Assembly: GCA_007922195.1 (NCBI GenBank)
Contig: ML681992.1
Span: 2,324,406-2,388,405, forward strand
Source of the DNA: Podocnemis expansa
Taxonomy: Eukaryota > Chordata > Testudines > Podocnemididae
DNA length: 64,000 bases
Direction of reading: 5' to 3'
Shown: positions 44,600 through 57,146 of the stretch, in pieces
Layout: every line of letters starts with the position of its first letter
Numbering within the stretch: position 1 is the stretch's first letter
Position numbers and translations under genes: made by a program
Notes under the pieces: model-generated
What the model was told of the DNA's origin: nothing
The model's database searches: none
Seen by the model: the letters and a program-made list of their open reading frames with translations, nothing else

Positions 44600-45545
44600 T
44601 ATAGTTCTAATTCTATCATAAAAAGGTAAAAGGACATCACAAACACAGAACATGGATTCATAAGGACAAATTGTGCCTGATCAATCTGTTTGCCATCTAT
44701 GTTGAAATGACTGTTCTTGTGGATGTGGGGAAAGCGGTGGACATGATATACCTTGACCTTAGCGAAGCTTTTAATATGGTCTCCCACAGTATTCTTATCA
44801 GCAAGTTAAAGTATGGATTAGATTAATGAACTATAAAATGGATAGAAAGCTGGCTAGAACATCTGGCCCAACAAGTAGTGATAAATGTCTAATTGACAGC
44901 CAGTTCAATATCTAGTTGACAGCCAGTAACAAGGGCCCCACAGTTCAGTGCCAGGGCCAGGTTTGTTAAACATCTTCATTAAAATCTAGAGGATGGGGTG
45001 AATTGCACCCTCAGCATGTTTGCAGATGATGCTAACCAGTGAGGAGTGGTAGATATGATGAATGGTAGGGATAGGATAAAGGACATTAGAGGATTGGGCC
45101 AAAAGAAATCTGATGAGGTTCAATGAGGACAAGTACAAAGGTCCTCCACGTAGGGTAGAAAAATCCAATGCAATGCTACAGATTGTGGGTCAACTGGCTA
45201 GGCAGCAGTTCAGCAGGAAAGGACCTGGTTGCTAGATTGGCCAAGAAGCTGGATAACAGTGTACACTTATTGCCAAGAAGGCTAATGTCATATTGGTGTA
45301 CATTAATAAGAGAACTGACAGCAGATCAAGGGAAGTGATTATTTTCCTCTATTTGGTATTGGCAAGGTCACATCTGGAGTCCAGTGTCCAGTTGTATTTA
45401 CAATTTTGGTTCCTCCACTGAAGACAGAATGTGGATTAATTGGAAAGAATCCATCAGAGGCCAATAAAAATGATTAAGTGGAGTACCAGATTTATGTGAA
45501 AAGCCTGAGAGAACTAAGCATGTATAGGCTTCAGAAGAGGTTCTG
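44600..45545 (+). mobile_element. CR1 LINE, 5' portion of a split copy
   Basis: CR1 copy with VDMIYLDLSEAFNMVS near 44740-44785 (palm motif A) and downstream C-terminal blocks up to AGGCTTCAGAAGAGG. The sequence that normally follows in CR1 resumes at about 48190, so the element is split by about 2.6 kb of later insertions. Confidence 0.82.
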
Positions 45546-45609
45546 ACTTTTCTGCCAGGCAGAGCTGGCAGCAGCAAAGGGCTGGGTTCTATGTCTAGGG
45601 GTTCCTATC
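45546..45609. other. Left flank of composite insertion in CR1
   Basis: Non-CR1 sequence (GCCAGGCAGAGCTGGCAGCAG) that together with about 46056-46107 may derive from one older insertion, itself later hit by the miniature elements. Confidence 0.3.
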
Positions 45610-45612
45610 CAG

Positions 45613-46052
45613 GGGTATGTTCACACATATCTTTTAAATCAAAATAACACTGGTTATTTCAATTTAGAAAAGATTCATTTTGAAACAAAAGATGTTATTT
45701 CAAAATAGTTTAAACCTACTTCAATTCAAATCACCTGTTAAAACAAAATGGTTATTTTGAAATAATGCCATTCGGACATTTTATTTGGAAATAACCCTTA
45801 TTTTGAATTAACACTTTTTTCTTTCTCCTTCCCATTTTCTATAAACTGGGTGGGGGCATGGTCATGTTGCCACACCTCCCATGGTGCCCCTCTCCTAATT
45901 CGAAATAGCAAGTCCTGTGTCTGGACTTGCTATTTTGATTTGAGGTTTTTGCTTATCTTGATTTAAGTGAATTCAAAGTAATGATTTTATTTCAAATTAG
46001 CTTATTTCAAATTAACTTACTTTGAAATAAGCATCTACATGTGGACATAGCC
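45613..46052. mobile_element. Palindromic MITE with CAG TSD
   Basis: Left end GGGTATGTTCACAC, right end TGTGGACATAGCC, perfect 3-bp duplication CAG (45610-45612 and 46053-46055). The interior has TTTGAAATAA-type palindromes and a GC-rich piece, ATGTTGCCACACCTCCCAT, shared with the 1.33-kb element at 35055. Confidence 0.88.
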
Positions 46053-46110
46053 CAGGATGCAACACCAAACTGGTCTGAGCCTCCACCGAGTCCCCTGAGG
46101 AAAACATATA

Positions 46111-46873
46111 GGCTATGTCTACACTTAAAATTTTAGTTTGAATTAATTTAGTTCAAGTTAATTAATTTGGCATAATAATGGTTAATTTGAACTAAGTTAA
46201 TTAAGACTAACATGGCCCCAATAGAAACCCAAATCAAACTAGCATGTCTATGGACAGAACTTACTAGTATGATTTAGGAAGGGGGTTCCATGGGAAGTGG
46301 GAAACATGGCACCCAAGAAGGGTCATGTCCCCACCCAGAGCCAGGAGGCAGGGAAAGCATCCGCCACCTTGCTCTAGCCCCGCTGACACAGGTGGTAGGA
46401 AAAGGCACCCACTCCCGGTTCTGGCCCTGGTGATCTGGGCAGCGGGAAAAGCATCCTCCACCCAGCTCTGGCAGTGCTGGCAGTGCTAGAGAGAAGACAC
46501 ACCCCCACACCTGGCCAGGGGACAGGGGACTGGATTGGGGCTCAAGTGAGGGAGGGCACCATTGCAGCTGCTTGCCCCACACACCACAGAAAAGATTATG
46601 GCCTTGGGAAGGCACCTTGGGTGGAAGAATGTCAAACCACATTAATTAGAACTCATGGTTAGTTGGAGTTAACATGGCTCCATTCAGTTAGTTCAGACAA
46701 ATTAGTTTGAACTAACCATTAGTTCAAAGTTAAGGGAGGTTTTATAACTTCAAACGAAGCTTTCCTAAGGAATTCCTTAGTTTGAACTAGAGGAAAGCCA
46801 GTGTAGCAGTGCCCTAATTTAGCTCAAATTAATCCTCATTAATTCAAACTAAATGTCAAGTGTAGACATAGCC
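46111..46873. mobile_element. Palindromic MITE, AGTTTGAACTAA subtype, GC-rich cargo
   Basis: Ends GGCTATGTCTACACTT and AAGTGTAGACATAGCC are perfect inverted repeats; 3-bp duplication ATA (46108-46110 and 46874-46876). The arms carry TTAGTTTGAACTAA-like palindromes. The centre (about 46275-46620) is GC-rich and loosely repetitive. No transposase. Confidence 0.92.
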
Positions 46874-46941
46874 ATATTATCCACTGGGTGCCCTAAAAGG
46901 CAATACTTCCCCTCTCACAAGCACATAGTCTAAATGTAGAT

Positions 46942-47100
46942 AAACAAACAAGGAGTCCTGTGGCACTTTTAAAGACTAACACATTTATTTTTCTAAAATT
47001 TATAGATAAATACTTTTATAGATAAATAAATGTGTTAATCTTTAAAAGTGTCACAGGACTCTCTGTTTGTTTTGCTGAAATAGACTAACACAACTACCGC
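46942..47100. mobile_element. Inverted duplication of Penelope-like 3' end
   Basis: Minus-oriented tail (46942-46993: AAGGAGTCCTGTGGCACTTT onward) followed about 30 bases later by the same tail in plus orientation (about 47023-47080), arms about 85-90% identical by eye. Only the right copy extends into the terminal TAGACTAACACAACTACC block. Looks like a snap-back insertion product. Confidence 0.8.
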
Positions 47101-47306
47101 TATAGTACTGGAATGTAAAAATTAAATCTTTTAATAACAGGAGGGAAAATCCATACGACACTGATGTGGGAAAGCATGCAATGCAGAATTCATAAATACA
47201 ATGAACAGAAGCCACCTTACTCCAGACTACGTGAGCAGTGTCATTTTCTCTCCCTTTTTGCTTTACCAAGTAATGATGGTTGTTGTTTCAGTGTCTACCT
47301 CTTATT

Positions 47307-47707
47307 GACTATGTCTACACTACCAAATTCATCTGGACTAATTTGAACCTTGTCTACACTAGCTTTTGGCTAGTTTGAACTGAAAAAAAAATAGTTTGAA
47401 GTAGCCAAAGCTTACTTCAAACTACTTGTTTGAATCTTAGTTCAAACTAACTGCTTAGTTTGAACATATTTCAAAATTTTGTTCAAACTAGCATGATGTA
47501 GTCATGCTAGTTTGAACTAAATAAGTTTGAATTAGCAGTTAGTTCAAACTAAGTGTGGTTTTTTTTAGTTCAAACTAACTATGCTTTTTGGTTAAAACTA
47601 AAAAGTTAGTTTCAACTAAAAAAAAAGTGCTTAGTTCAAACTAACTTTTGAACTATTTAGTTCAGACTAAGCAAGTCCAAACTAAGATTTTAGGTATAGA
47701 CATAGTC
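47307..47707. mobile_element. Palindromic MITE, AGTTCAAACTA subtype
   Basis: Ends GACTATGTCTACAC and GTATAGACATAGTC, perfect 3-bp duplication ATT (47304-47306 and 47708-47710). Almost the whole interior consists of TAGTTTGAACTA and TTAGTTCAAACTAA palindromes in both orientations. Confidence 0.92.
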
Positions 47708-47710
47708 ATT

Positions 47711-48189
47711 GTGGGGGCTCAATTATTCACCAGCTTTTAAGAATGGGAAGAAAGGGTTAATCCATGCCGGAGGGTAGCCTTTTGTTCTGGCTAGTTCAGT
47801 CTCAACAAGGAACCCACTCAGCCCATCCCTACCACTCTTATAATGTTGAGTCATCCATCTGCCACCCTTTTCAGCTTTTTTTAGGCAACAGTGATTTTTT
47901 CATCAGAACAGGCTAAATACAGGTACACTGTTATTTGTTTATACAGTCAAAGGGCCACATTTCATTGCCCTTGCAATTAACCCAAAAGTTATTTGTATCC
48001 CCAAATAGTCATACTAACAATGTCCCATCATTCCCACACCTGTATGGCTTTATCCATATACAATAAAATTATGCTAAATAACTAATTTTATTCATGAAAA
48101 TACAAATCCCATGCAAATAAGATGCTCTTCTTTCAGTTGACGGAGCAGGGAAAGTGTCCTCAGGTACTCAAATGTTGCTTACAAGAATC
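47711..48189. other. Right flank of composite insertion in CR1
   Basis: AT-rich non-CR1 sequence between a miniature element and the resumption of CR1. Could be part of an LTR-type insertion; ends not resolved. Confidence 0.3.
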
Positions 48190-48529
48190 ATATGGGTGGA
48201 TTTGATAGCAGCATTTAACTACCTGAAAGGGGGTTCCCTGAAGGATGGAGCTAGACTATTTTCAGTGGTAGTAGCAGTAGTTGACAGAACTAGGGACCAC
48301 TGATCGCAAGTTGTAGTGCAGAGGCCTAGCTTGGATATTAAGAAAAACCTTTTCACTTAGAGGGTGGTGAAGCAATGGAATGGATTATGCAGGGAGTTGG
48401 TGGAATTTCCATCCTTTAAGATTTAAATTGTGGCTTGGCAAAGGTGTGGCTGAGATGATTCAGTCTGAGCTGGTCCTGCTTTGAAGAGGGGCTTTGAACA
48501 GATGACCTCATTATGTGCCTTCCAATCTA
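48190..48529 (+). mobile_element. CR1 LINE, 3' portion of a split copy
   Basis: Starts TGGATTTGATAGCAGCATTT, the CR1 block that should directly follow the sequence ending at 45545. Continues through CTTGGATATTAAGAAAAACC to the 3' UTR (CTTCCAATCTATGA), where it is interrupted by a probable LTR. The residual CR1 tail TTGATTCTATGA appears at about 49457-49468. Confidence 0.85.
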
Positions 48530-49446
48530 TGACATGCTGCATGCCTGCACATCCCTGTCATATGACCTCTGTATCTGTTCACACTCTCAATGTAACTGTA
48601 TAATGCAGTGTATGCCATGTAAGATATTTTTGGAATACTTTTGGTATGCTTTACATTCTGGGTATGGTAACATGTTTTCTGCAACTTCATGCATATCTAG
48701 AGATATGAACTATGTCCTCAAATGTATTCTACATGGGCTTGAGCAAGGGAAGACAAAAGAACAATGCAGATAAAGTGCCTAGACTAGAGAGGGAATAACC
48801 ACCGGATGCAAGAAAGGGGGTGGAGTGGGGTTGAAAAGAGAAAAAGATACACTTTGAACTGGATAAGGCTTCTTGCCATGAATTCTATCTTTTAAGCAGA
48901 ATTAAGAAATGAACCCTGCACACAGAAGAAGAGGCAGAGAGACTGGCTAAAAATCATCACAGTCAAGATTATGGACAAACTATACATGAATGGTAAAAGT
49001 GATCTTAGTTTGGAATGTGAGGGGTTTTTTTTTGTTTGTTTGTTTGATTGTGATGGCCTCCTTGACTTATTTATATATTTATATTGATTTGACATATACT
49101 CACTGAAACTCTTGTTTTAATCAATAAACTTATGTTTGTTTTGTCTGAAGCAGTTAAATGTTGAATGTGTAAGTGTGAAAACCTGATTGACAGCAAAATA
49201 GCCAGGTAAAAATGAGGTTTCAAGGCCCAGGGAGTGTATACTGAACTTTGCAAGATGGAAGTTCCTGCAGTTGCATTTGGGGACTTCCACTGCCTGAGAG
49301 ACCAATTACATACTGGAAGCTGGGCATAAACTGACCCAGGAGTGGGAGTTCACACAGCAAGATGGGGTGAGTCAGGGCCCTGGACTTGAGAATTGGGGGA
49401 GCTTAGCGGCATACCAGTCCAGATTGCAGGAGAGGAACATCATGCA
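48530..49446 (+). mobile_element. Probable solo LTR in CR1 tail
   Basis: 917-bp segment starting TGACATGC and ending ATCATGCA (TG...CA), with AATAAA at 49123-49128 followed by a plausible U5. It separates the CR1 3' UTR from its terminal TTGATTCTATGA. Flanks ATCT and ATCC match in three of four bases, so the boundary is not certain. Its 3' part resembles the fragment at 19.6-19.8 kb. Confidence 0.5.
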
Positions 49447-49489
49447 ATCCTACTCTTGATTCTATGAAATATTACAATACCAAATCAAA

Positions 49490-50495
49490 CATCCCACCAA
49501 AGTCTATTAAATCAACATTATTACCTTTATCAGTCAAATTTATAATCTCATAAAAAATGGTTAGAGCTAGTTTGACAGGACTGGTTTGCTATACGGCCAT
49601 GTGTGATTTGCATTAATTACATTATTCTATTTAATTATTTATTAACTGAATCGCATAGCACTTTCTCCATTTTAATGCATAGGACTGATCTAGGTGACTT
49701 GCCTACAATTATGTCCATTCTCTTATTTAAACTTTTCTAAAAATTGCCACAAATTGGTATCTTTCTTCCAGCCTTCTGAACCTTCGGCAGGGTTCCAATA
49801 TTTTTTTGAAAATCAACCTTAGCAATCCATTGAGCTCCGCATCCACCTTTTTTAAAACCTCTATAATTGCTGATTTTAAAATACCTAATATTTATAACCC
49901 CTGTTTAAAATCCTCAAGTTATTTTTCTTGAATGGAAAAAAATATTATCATCACTTAGAAAAAAGAAGACTAGAAAACCTCTTTCCTCCCCAAATACAAA
50001 ACAGAAATATTTCTGAACATTTCTGGCTTTTCTGCATTATTATATAATCTTTTCCATCTAGCAATGAATGAATAACATTGAAATTTTTAAGATTCTTTTT
50101 GTTCCTAATACAATTTTTCAAAAAAACCTCCTTTGTACTGTCTATAACTTTACTGACTTTAGATTTCTCCCTTTGCTTCCAAATCAATTTTCTATTATTC
50201 ATGAACAATTATTCATATTCATTACTATCTGCTTCTTACAAAGCTTACATTTGTCATATAGCTTACATTTGTCATATATATTTTCAGTATTATTAATTTT
50301 TTAGCTGTATTCACTGCCTCAGTGAACCAGACTGGTTTTCGAACCAGCATAGCCCTCTTCCTCAGTTGTGGCATAGTGGTTTTGGCTTCTAAGTGGTCTG
50401 AAACAATTTCCCATAATCATTCAAATTTTTTCTGATTACGTTTTTCTTCCCAGCTGCTTTTGCTCATAATAGTTTTCAGTTTTGTGCAGTTGGCA
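49490..50495 (-). mobile_element. CR1-type LINE ORF2 fragment, minus strand
   Basis: Reading the minus strand from 50495: an endonuclease-RT linker (RKPVWFTEAVNTAKKL), then a long unclassified linker, then QTSPVKLALTIFYEIINL and DKGNNVDLIDF approaching palm motif A of a CR1-type LINE. Frames are broken by several indels. The element stops before motifs B and C. Confidence 0.6.
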
Positions 50496-50512
50496 TTAAA
50501 AAAGCAACAGAT

Positions 50513-50541
50513 GTAGATAGATAGATAGATAGATAGATAGA
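50513..50541. repeat. (AGAT)n microsatellite
   Basis: About seven perfect GATA units. Confidence 0.95.
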
Positions 50542-50606
50542 TTACTGCTCTGGATGTCGTTCTGCTTGTACGTTGTATTTGTTGTCAAGTCATGATGTCT
50601 TATACT

Positions 50607-50900
50607 AGGGATGTCAAACATGCAACCCATGTGCCAGATGTGGCTCACAAACCTCTTCTGCCCAGTCTACAACTGCTCTACACAAGATCATACTTTCTCC
50701 CTAACAGACAGATGAGGAGAGAGAGAGGCCTTGCGGTACTGTGGTGTGCAGTCTCACATACCCAGTGCTCCAAGATATCAGAAGAACTGACACTCTCACA
50801 GCACCACAGAGAGTTGGGTATGCAGGACAGCACTCTGCAGTAATGTGAGACCTCACTCTCTTCTGTCATAGGATGATTGTGGTCTTGCAAAGCTCAGTCT
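50607..50900. mobile_element. Possible hAT-like end
   Basis: AGGGATGTCAAACATGCAACC and CCAGATGTGGCTCACAAACC resemble the left end of hAT-derived elements with a GTGTCAAACAT terminus. The right terminus was not identified. Confidence 0.3.
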
Positions 50901-51026
50901 TTTATTCCTGGTGCTTTGTGGGTAGCTCTTGCTCTATCTGACTTCACACTTAGAATTATAAACAGACAGAAATGCTGATAAAAAAGAAAGAAAAAGTTAT
51001 CTAGGGGAAAAAAAAAGAAAAAAAAA

Positions 51027-51036
51027 NNNNNNNNNN
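51027..51036. other. Assembly gap (10 N)
   Basis: Ten undetermined bases following an A-rich run. Confidence 0.99.
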
Positions 51037-54000
51037 TTATAAGGTTTTAGAAGAACATCTCTGTGTCTCTGATGTCTATATGGCTCAACAGCTCTGATTC
51101 ATTGTACACAAAAGACATAGATATATCTTCAGACAAAATTTGTATGGCAGCCCTGACATGGGACTTGGTGACAGCCTTTGCAGCTACAATGCTTTGACTG
51201 TTATTAAGAATCTGGATCACATAAGGTATACAGTAAAATGTGCACCCGTTGACCATGCACATACCCTAATATATTCATTATCTACCTTTAATAACTCTAC
51301 AATTAACAGTATGCTCCATAGCTATTGAAACTGCATCCTCAGTGACACCAGCATGACACAATAATTTTGGAGTTTTGAAGTTAAACCATTTCCAAAATAT
51401 GCATTTTATAGTGAATGGGTGAAAGACTTTGGAAACTTTTCAAAAGAATACTGCTCTTTCAGAAATCTGTATAGCTTGCCTCAAGCTTCCCAGAAAGCTA
51501 TATTATGATAGAAGGCCATGAATGCTCTTTATTAGGAAGATTGGTTATGTTCTGGTAGTGTTAGAGTGACAGGGTTTGTATTGCCATTGTAATGGAATTG
51601 GAGAGTCAATAATATATGGATTATGGAATTACTGCTACATCTTCAAAGTGAGGAAAACATTTTAACATGTACAGGAAAAACTGCAGTATTTGGCAATGCT
51701 AGTTTATTTACTGTTTCCCAGAAATATATATTTTCTCATTGCTAGCATTTCTCAAACTTTTCACAGGGAGGATTTAGCACTCATTCCAGAATTCCTCCAA
51801 CTTATGTGACACAAAAGCCTAAGCACTTTAATAGAAATCATTTTTCAAACCATATAGCTTCACAAACAGTTTACTATTTTGACCAAATCTCACCCTTTAC
51901 TTCAATTTATTCTTTAATGTACTGCATAAAATATGTATAAACTTTATTGTTGTTGATATGGTCATCTCATGTCCATAATTATGAGGTTGGTGTCCATATG
52001 TTGCCTCGAGAAGGGCAGGTAAGGGCAGTCCTTTTCAGTAATTACTACACTATTTTTGATTTCTACATCATATACTTCTCTCTTATCCTAGTAGCTATGA
52101 AAAAGAATAGGACTACTGTGGTTTGTGTTTTTTACTGTAACCCATGAAATCACACTAAAATTAATTAGTGTTGTTATAGCAACACTTTTTACAGAATTGC
52201 TTGACACTCCAGGGAAGAAGTGACACAAAGGTGAATGGTATAAGAAATGATTTTCTAAGTTTCATTCTCAAACTCCCCAACCTCACTGATTTATTTAAAA
52301 AAAAATTCATTTCCACCTGAAATTGGTTTCCTGCTGTATTGAAGCCATTGAGTAGTCAAATCTCAGCAGCAGTCTTACATTGGTCTTGTTCACGTGAATC
52401 CTGAAAAGCTTCCACTAAACTGCCACCATGAAATATGGCCTGTCTTTATATAATATATACATATATCATGATTTCACACAGCATGAAAACTTCCTGCTGT
52501 ACCTTCCTGCTGTAATGGATACTCCATGCTTGCATAGATGTTATTACAGAAAAAAAAAAAAAGTTGTAGTTGAAATCAAAGCTGCTGGCCTAGCTATGGT
52601 TTTGCATTGTGCTTCACCTGCTGTTATACCAAACATTTAACTTCTGGTCCTTATTATGGAAATGAATATGGCATTCATTCTAAAAAAAACCAAAATTTTA
52701 AAATTCAGAAGCTAGGTGGCCAGACTCATCCAGTGGCTAAGTGGAATATTCTGTACTTCCTTTGGGGAAACTAGGTTCTATTCCGAATCCTAAAACGGTA
52801 GTGAATGAGAGTGAATGAGGTATATATACACAGGTGTGTGTGCGTGTGTGTGAGCATGTGCATATCTATACCATTCTAGTCCTGCAGTTCTATGATTCAA
52901 TCATTCTATGAGTAATTCCACTGAAGCTACAAGAAACTACTTAGTTAATCCTGTACTAGATTAGGTCATACATCTACAGTCCAACTACAACTGAAATCAA
53001 GGGAAAGTCACCGAGCTGGATGAAACCCTCACAGCACAGGTGAGAGATTGTAAAAGAAGTATCAATTCATCCTTTTCAAAATATGAGCAGAAACTACAGA
53101 GGAAAACTGGGATTTCATAAAGGCTTTAGTGATTACATGTAGGATACTCTTGGAAAAATACAGCTCTATAACCACAAATAAAATGTTCCAGAAAATTGCA
53201 CCCATAGCATCATTTATGGAAATATTGAATTTAAAAAAAAAAGATAGCCCAGCTAATTTTAAAAATATCTTTAAAACTCAAGAACAAAATATACTACTAT
53301 ATTTTCTCAATATTCATGAAGAAGAAGAAGAAGATGATGATGGTGATGATGATGATGATTTTTTACTATTAATAGTATGACAGCACCTTAGAACCTAGAT
53401 CAAGGATTGAGATTCTATGAAAATAGGGTCTGTGCACATATGCAGCAAAGAGCAAAGTTTTATATCTAAATCAGTCAACTGAAATTAGGAGCCTAAATGT
53501 CCTTGAGGTTCAGTGGTAGTTAAACACCTAAATGTCTTTGAATATCTGAGATAAATTACCTGCCATGGAGATCTTACAATGATTTTTAAAGACACATAAC
53601 TGATTTACAAAACAAATTCCCTTTTAAATCATATAGCCACCTTTGAAATTTTTACCCCAGGTGTCAGGTGACATGAGACAAATGAGGTGAGTGGTGTGGG
53701 AAGAGAAAGTGACAAAAATCCTAGAGTTTTGCAAAAAGTTTTGATACATTCTTAGCTATTATAGTGGTGCTTAGATATGAAATTAATAAAAGTAGAACTC
53801 AGCTTTCAACCCTATGTGTTATGCAAATGAAGATAGATGCGCACTTCTATTTTTCCTGGATTTATATTGTATTTGAGGGTCTGCTGACACCAGAAGAAAT
53901 GAGCATGCAGATGTGTGCCATGAACTTCAATTAATAAACTAAACGATTAATACAATTATATCAAATATGTATTTTTCTGTTGTCACCTGACCTTTAATTT

Positions 54001-56998
54001 GCCAGTAGAGAAATGTAATTATGATAGTACTGGTAACTATTTTTAGTAATGCAGCTCTTAAATGAACCCCCACCCAGTTTTACTCCCTGAGACGGTACTA
54101 AAATGCCTTTTCATTAAAATAAACTGTATTTAATATGTACTGCAAGTGCTCTATAGAGTGTCACTGTAAATTTAAATGCTTGAGTGGAAGGGTAACTACC
54201 ACATATTAATGGGTGTCTGATATATAAACATACAGAACTCCATTCTCCACTAGGTGGGAAATTCTTCCATTTTTCCTACAGGTAAAAAGATAGGATGATG
54301 TTTAGCAATTGTGTCAGCATGATTAGCTTAGACAATCTAAAGGACACAGAAATTTGGGAAATAATGTTTTAAGAATCAGGATCACAAATGATATTATAAT
54401 CACCCTCCAAATTTGTTATATCTAAACAAAGTTTTAATGCTTAAACTTAATGGTTCCTATAGAAGCAGTGATGCATGCTATTTGCTCCTTGAACTTTCAA
54501 ATATCCACCTCTACCAAAATAAAGGGCCATGAGGTGCAAAGTCTTTAATTTTTTTTGTAACAAATGAACATTTCTGATTCAGAATTCAGATAGATATACA
54601 TAGGCAAGCCAATTCTTCATATTGCCAAAGCCAGTCATGTGACATTGGATTTTAAAATGACAAATAATGGCATTAATTCAAAGCAATGGAAAGAAACAAG
54701 GTTTGTGTGAGTCAGAGATACATTTGGTTTTAATGTGAGTGATGTTCTTTGTGATGGGATGGAGTTGAAAGACACAGCCACTGACTCGATTTTGCCCATG
54801 GCATGAAGATTAAATACTTAGTCTTTGCCTTCAAGGCCCTCCATAATTTCACCCTGCTCTACATCTCAGATCTTGTTTCTAATTGCATGAGCTACACCCT
54901 TAATTCCACTGGTGCTGCCAGTGTGACAGCTCTGCTCATTTCCTAATTCCATTTTCATCTTTGTGCCTTCTATGGTAGTACTAAGCATTGAACAACCAGC
55001 CTATATCTGCACAGTAAGACCTTGTTCCCTCTTCATTCAAATCTCTCTTTGATTCCAATTTATTTTGCTATGCCCACGACCTAACCTTTGTGAAACAGCT
55101 GAATATTGCAGCTTAGGTTTTTAGGAATGAATTCTAATGAGGATTTAAATAATCCCAGTCAATCCATTACCTCCCTCCTCTGGGTTTTTTGTGTCACTTT
55201 TTTACATTATAAGTCCTTGGAGCAGAGCTTGTCTTTACATTTCATGTTCTGTACAGTGATAGCAAATAAGGCATTGTTGAGCTAGAGGGTCATCAAGAAG
55301 CATTTGATTTTCAATCTCTTCAGGACAAGGATAACTATTTCTAAAAAGAGATAGATGAGACCTGTCTTTGCACAGGTCTGGAAGTCAGGAAATCTTAAGG
55401 AACACTATGCAAAATATTCACAGAAAAGAAGAAAGTCACCTGCTGTTGTATCTCATTACAGACTTGAGACTCAAACAAGATTTGCTGAATGATTCATATG
55501 CCTTTCACATGCACTTGGGCCTGTCTGAATCTGGACCCATTTATTGTCTTGCACAAAAATCACAGAGCAGTTGTAGTTTCTGATGGGTTTAACATACCAT
55601 TATGGGAATATTGGTTATTTCTGCTGAGTTTTGCTTTGACTTTTCAGAGTTGTTGGAACCTGGTACTCAATTTAAAACATCAGGAGATGTGGACTGGAAT
55701 CAAAGGAAATTTTTGCACACACAACACACCATGAAAGTAGTAAATCAAATATAGCCCTATTGTACTACCAAACCTCAATTCCAGCTTGAATGCTGCTTCC
55801 ACTTATAATTCTGGGCAACTCATTTAACCCTTTTGTAAAATGGTGTCAATACTGCTAATTTAACTACAATATCTCACAGGGTATAAATGATTTTTTTTTG
55901 TTATGTAGTGTCTATGTTGAACAGTATTACAGCAATTATAACACATACTTTGATTTAACTAGTTTACTTTTTAAAGATCTGGAAAGGAAAAGTGAGTTCT
56001 ATGTACTTCAGATTCTTCACAGAAACTGTAAACTATTGTAAGATCATACTTGAATACAGTCTATCTTTTCTCACTTCTTCAGACAGAAAAGTTTCTGAAA
56101 CCACTTACTTGAGATGTAGTTAACAGAGGTACACACAGATAATTACAAATGGCAGAATTTTGTTATGATTGTGTGACAGGATTTTAGAAGTTTTAAATGA
56201 AGGACCAATGGGAAAACATTTACATGCAGCATCTTATTATTAGATTCTGTTGCCTTCTCCAAATGGTATGGCTTATTATTTACAATTAAATTACAAACCA
56301 AAACAAAGTAATTCCTCAAACTATAAATTAACTTTTATTTATTTTATTAAAGCTCTTGGCCTAAATTTTCACATATAACATAGTGATGAGGAATTCCTTG
56401 ATTTTAAGTGCTGAATCTGAGACCCCTTAAGGTAACCTGATTTTCAGAAGGTGATAAGCCCCTACTCTCTAAAAATCAGGTCTTAAAATCAGGACCCTTT
56501 CACATATTTCATATTGGGCTCCCAAGAGCATAGCACATAAAATAACTAGTCACTTCTGCAAATGTAAGATTATGGGTCTTAGTCTTTGAATAGTTCATTG
56601 TATTCATATTTTGCAGCCAGAAAAGCATCAAGTTTTGTATCTGGCTACTTTTTCCCTGTCAGCATCACTGCAGCATTTAATCTAGCTGTGTAAGTATTCT
56701 CAGATTGTTTAATGTTTAGAATTGATACCTATCCTGATTAGAAATCTTTCATGTGGATAGAATTTCACTGAAAAGAGATATCACTTTAAGTGCTCCCCTT
56801 TCTACTTGATTGAGTAATTTTAATTATTGACCCCAGGCAAGATAATGAAGAGGCTGATTCAGGACTCAATTAATAAACAGTAAAAGGGGGGCCGTGTAAT
56901 TAATGCAAATCATTGTGGATTCTCCATCTTTGATATTTTTTTTTAAATCAACAGTGGATGTTTTTCTAAAAGATATTGTTTAAGAGTTATTTTGGGGG
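51037..56998. other. No gene seen; long unique stretch
   Basis: About 6 kb of AT-rich sequence with few recognisable repeats: a TG-rich tract near 52829-52855 and a (GAA)n(GAT)n tract at about 53318-53360. At 56898-56910 an AATTAATGCAAAT string combines a homeodomain-type core and a POU octamer, which might mark a regulatory element; conservation is unknown. No coding exon recognised. Confidence 0.4.
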
Positions 56999-57135
56999 TA
57001 GCGGTGTTAATCTGATTTCATCAAAACAATAAGTACTCCTGTGGCATGTTGGCAGCTATCAAAAATTTTGTGAGAAGGGCATAAGCTTGCATGGGCTAGA
57101 ACATACTTTGTCAGCTGCATGTTCAAAAAAAAAAG
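56999..57135 (-). mobile_element. Penelope-like 3' end fragment, minus strand
   Basis: Contains the terminal block GCGGTGTTAATCTGATT, then AAGTACTCCTGTGGCATG, then a decayed hammerhead-like core (57085-57114) and ATAAGCTTGCATGGGCTAG. Same family as the 17.8-kb copy, in minus orientation, ending in an A-rich run. Confidence 0.75.
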
Positions 57136-57146
57136 TTAGTCTCTAA

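Noticed and set aside
50513..50541. CRISPR-like or other direct repeat array
   Set aside because: Simple GATA microsatellite with no spacers; nothing in the window resembles a CRISPR array, and the genome is vertebrate.
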